Source: Actinobacteria bacterium 21-64-8 (lineage in GTDB: Bacteria; Actinomycetota; Acidimicrobiia; Acidimicrobiales; RAAP-2). From it: a DNA stretch of 8,156 nucleotides. Position 1 is the stretch's first letter; each line of letters begins with the position of its first letter. The position numbers were made by a program, and so were the translations under genes. The notes beneath the pieces were generated by a model that had not been told where the DNA came from, ran no database searches, and was given only the letters and a program-made list of their open reading frames with translations. This document shows, piece by piece, positions 6,815 to 8,156 of the stretch. The stretch covers positions 1 through 8,156 of the forward strand of contig NCBD01000057.1 in NCBI GenBank assembly GCA_002255315.1, in the 5' to 3' direction.

Positions 6815-7632
6815 CTCGGCGCGCCGAGCTGGCCGACCGCCGCCGCACCCGCATCCATCGCCGCGCGCATCGCCACCACCACGCTCGCGCCCGAGAGTCT
6901 CGCCGCCAGATAGGCGCCGGTGGCCGCGTCACCCGCGCCCGTCGTGTCGCACACGACAACGTGACGCGCGTCGACGCTGTGGCGCGTACCAGCAACCTCC
7001 AGCCACGCGCCGCGTTCACCGCGAGTTACGAGCACCTCGTCAAAGCGTGACGACAACGTGTTGAGCGCATCGTCGAGTACGTCTACTCCCGCGAGCGTGA
7101 GGGCCTCTTCTTCGTTAGCGAAGAGTGTCTGGACGTCAACGCTCGCGTCGAAAAATCGCGCCGGCGTCATCGCGCGAAGTGGCGCCACCGAACAGACGTC
7201 AAGCGAGGTAGAGATTCTCCTCGCGCGTGCTTCGCGAAGCGCCGCACGAGCGAGGTCACGCGTCGCGACGTCGAGCAAGAGGTAACCCGACACGTGCACG
7301 TGCGTTACGTCCCCTAACGCGGCGAGGACAAAATCGGTGTCGAGCAATTGATTCGCTCCGCGGTCAGTCATCATGGCGCGCTGACCGTCATCGCTCACCA
7401 ACGCAACCACCACGCCCGTCGACGCGACCGTGCGCTGCAGCAGTGGGCGCACGCCGCCACGCGTCAGTGCTAACTCCACGAGCCCAGCCGCATCGTCATC
7501 GCCGCACGCCCCGACGACGCGCGAGACGCGCACCTCCGACGCGGTATCACTCGTCGGTTCGAGTGCGCCGCGAGGTCGCACGACCACGTCGAGCATCACG
7601 TCGCCCACCACGAGTACGCGTTGGCGCGTCAC
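6811..7632 (-). CDS. psuK: PfkB-family kinase, probable pseudouridine kinase, lacking N-terminal GG...N segment
   Basis: Ribokinase-like (PfkB) sugar/nucleoside kinase. By linkage to psuG it likely phosphorylates pseudouridine to pseudouridine 5'-phosphate in the cytosol. The GTG start at 7630-7632 overlaps the psuG stop as GTGA, indicating coupled translation. Visible marks: the opening RVLVVGDVMLDVVVRP, MMTDRGANQLL (about residues 87-97), the FANEEEALTLAG segment, and the C-terminal PfkB signature DTTGAGDA (229-236), whose D235 should be the catalytic base. Family members are about 290-310 residues; this one is 273. The shortfall lies in one place. After SEVRVS (ending residue 37) one expects roughly PGG..AN.A..LA.LG before VG..GDD, but here VVGACGDDD follows at once. 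About 20 residues, with the substrate-binding GG and Asn, are missing in frame, so activity is doubtful unless this is a sequence error. The substrate call rests on the neighbour and general resemblance. Confidence 0.8.
   Translation of the reverse strand: MTRQRVLVVGDVMLDVVVRPRGALEPTSDTASEVRVSRVVGACGDDDAAGLVELALTRGGVRPLLQRTVASTGVVVALVSDDGQRAMMTDRGANQLLDTDFVLAALGDVTHVHVSGYLLLDVATRDLARAALREARARRISTSLDVCSVAPLRAMTPARFFDASVDVQTLFANEEEALTLAGVDVLDDALNTLSSRFDEVLVTRGERGAWLEVAGTRHSVDARHVVVCDTTGAGDAATGAYLAARLSGASVVVAMRAAMDAGAAAVGQLGAPS
6815..6828. terminator. 14-bp perfect palindrome at the convergent gene ends
   Basis: ctcggcgcgccgag is a perfect palindrome immediately after the permease stop and inside the last codons of the opposing kinase (reading ...LGAPS-stop). 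As RNA it can form a 5-bp GC stem with a cgcg loop from either strand, so it may help end transcription in both directions. It has no T-run, and GC-rich palindromes are common by chance in such DNA, so the role is uncertain. Confidence 0.3.
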
Positions 7633-8135
7633 GAAGCACTCGAGGTGAGCGAATGCGCCACCGCACCCGCGAGACGGGCGTTCGCGACTACGAGGTCGCG
7701 ATTGACCTGCACGCTGACGCCGCCACTATGGCGCGCGAACTCTTCGAGTAATACCGGCGTCACGTCCTTACCTCGCACCCCACGCGCCTCCACGACGGCC
7801 AGCGCCGCAGCGAGCGCGGCGTCGTGCAGTCCGGGATCTAACTGGCGCTCGCGCGCGATCGGCCGTGCCAACAAGGCGCCCGTCGTCAACACCAAGCGGT
7901 GCGCCGTGAACGCTGCGGCGACGTCGTCGGGCGATTCGAGCGACCAGTCAAGCGAGTAACCAGAATCACTCAAGTAAAAGCCAGGAAACTGCTTCGTGCG
8001 ATAGCCCCACACCGGAACCCCGAGGGTGTCTAAACGTTCAAGCGTGGCCCCGACGTCGAGTATTGATTTCGCTCCCGACGCAACAACGACGACACTCGTA
8101 CGCGCGAGGGCCGTGAGATCGGCCGACTCATCAAC
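7629..8135 (-). CDS. psuG: Pseudouridine-5'-phosphate glycosidase, C-terminal part
   Basis: PsuG breaks the C-C glycosidic bond of pseudouridine 5'-phosphate, giving uracil and ribose 5-phosphate. The leftward frame from 8135 to the TGA at 7629-7631 holds 168 codons. It starts with DESADLTALART, then VASGAKSILDVGATLERLDTLGVPVWGY, then FPGFYLSDSGY, ARPIARERQLDPGLHD, and GVRGKDVTPVLLEEFARHSGG near the end, all in PsuG family order. The lysine of GAKSILD (codon 8067-8069) probably matches the Schiff-base lysine (Lys166 in the E. coli enzyme). Family proteins are about 300-310 residues, so the N-terminal ~140 are gone. An in-frame TAG (8136-8138) lies just upstream, and no ATG, GTG or TTG occurs before the GTG at 8010-8012, which is too deep inside the fold to be the true start. 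The break may be real or a window-end artefact. It overlaps psuK by 4 nt. Confidence 0.87.
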   Translation of the reverse strand, partial: VDESADLTALARTSVVVVASGAKSILDVGATLERLDTLGVPVWGYRTKQFPGFYLSDSGYSLDWSLESPDDVAAAFTAHRLVLTTGALLARPIARERQLDPGLHDAALAAALAVVEARGVRGKDVTPVLLEEFARHSGGVSVQVNRDLVVANARLAGAVAHSLTSSAS

Positions 8136-8156
8136 CTAAAAAATCTCTTTCTTAGC
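8133..8156. other. Unexplained AT-rich tail at the window end
   Basis: The last 24 bases are far richer in A and T than the rest of the window and do not continue PsuG; in the psuG frame they give a stop codon immediately. No gene or motif is recognisable. They may be foreign sequence joined at a contig end. Confidence 0.5.

Noticed and set aside
1..8156. CRISPR arrays, tRNA or rRNA genes, transposases, prophage or defence genes
   Set aside because: No spaced repeat series, cloverleaf, rRNA segment or matching protein was seen in any part of the window. The only long repeat is the 99-bp pair.

Overview
The window is a GC-rich bacterial segment. Its genes use GTG and TTG starts freely and are packed with 4-11 nt overlaps, and the secreted binding protein has a Gram-positive-like Sec signal peptide. 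This suggests an Actinobacteriota lineage (possibly Acidimicrobiia-like), but that is an impression from protein style, not a proven assignment.

Layout: (1) 1-99 is an exact copy of 591-689. (2) The first ~55 codons of ettA run leftward (92-256) and stop at that repeat. (3) A divergent DHA2-type MFS exporter gene starts at 329. It lacks about 35-40 residues and shifts frame at ~689, and its C-terminal end is lost at ~1475. (4) An intact four-gene operon follows at 1593-6814: a BMP/PnrA-type nucleoside-binding protein, a strong hairpin, a double-domain ABC ATPase, and two membrane permeases of the NupP and NupQ type. (5) A leftward, translationally coupled psuG-psuK pair converges on it, sharing four bases at the stop codons. 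psuK has lost the segment that should carry the PfkB N-terminal GG...N motif. psuG retains only its C-terminal ~167 residues and ends in an unexplained 24-nt AT-rich tail at the window edge.

How the genes may work together: the ABC system should import nucleosides. PsuK and PsuG are the two steps of pseudouridine breakdown: phosphorylation to pseudouridine 5'-phosphate, then C-C glycosidic cleavage to uracil and ribose 5-phosphate. Their convergent placement suggests a nucleoside or pseudouridine salvage locus; the substrate link is inference.

The most striking feature is that the central operon is intact while every gene flanking it is broken. The breaks occur at short direct repeats or microhomology, or at the window edge, and one is marked by an exact 99-bp repeat touching base 1. 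That pattern fits assembly or amplification chimerism at least as well as real gene decay, so the broken genes should not be taken as biological pseudogenes without read-level proof. I did not find a convincing new biological system here.
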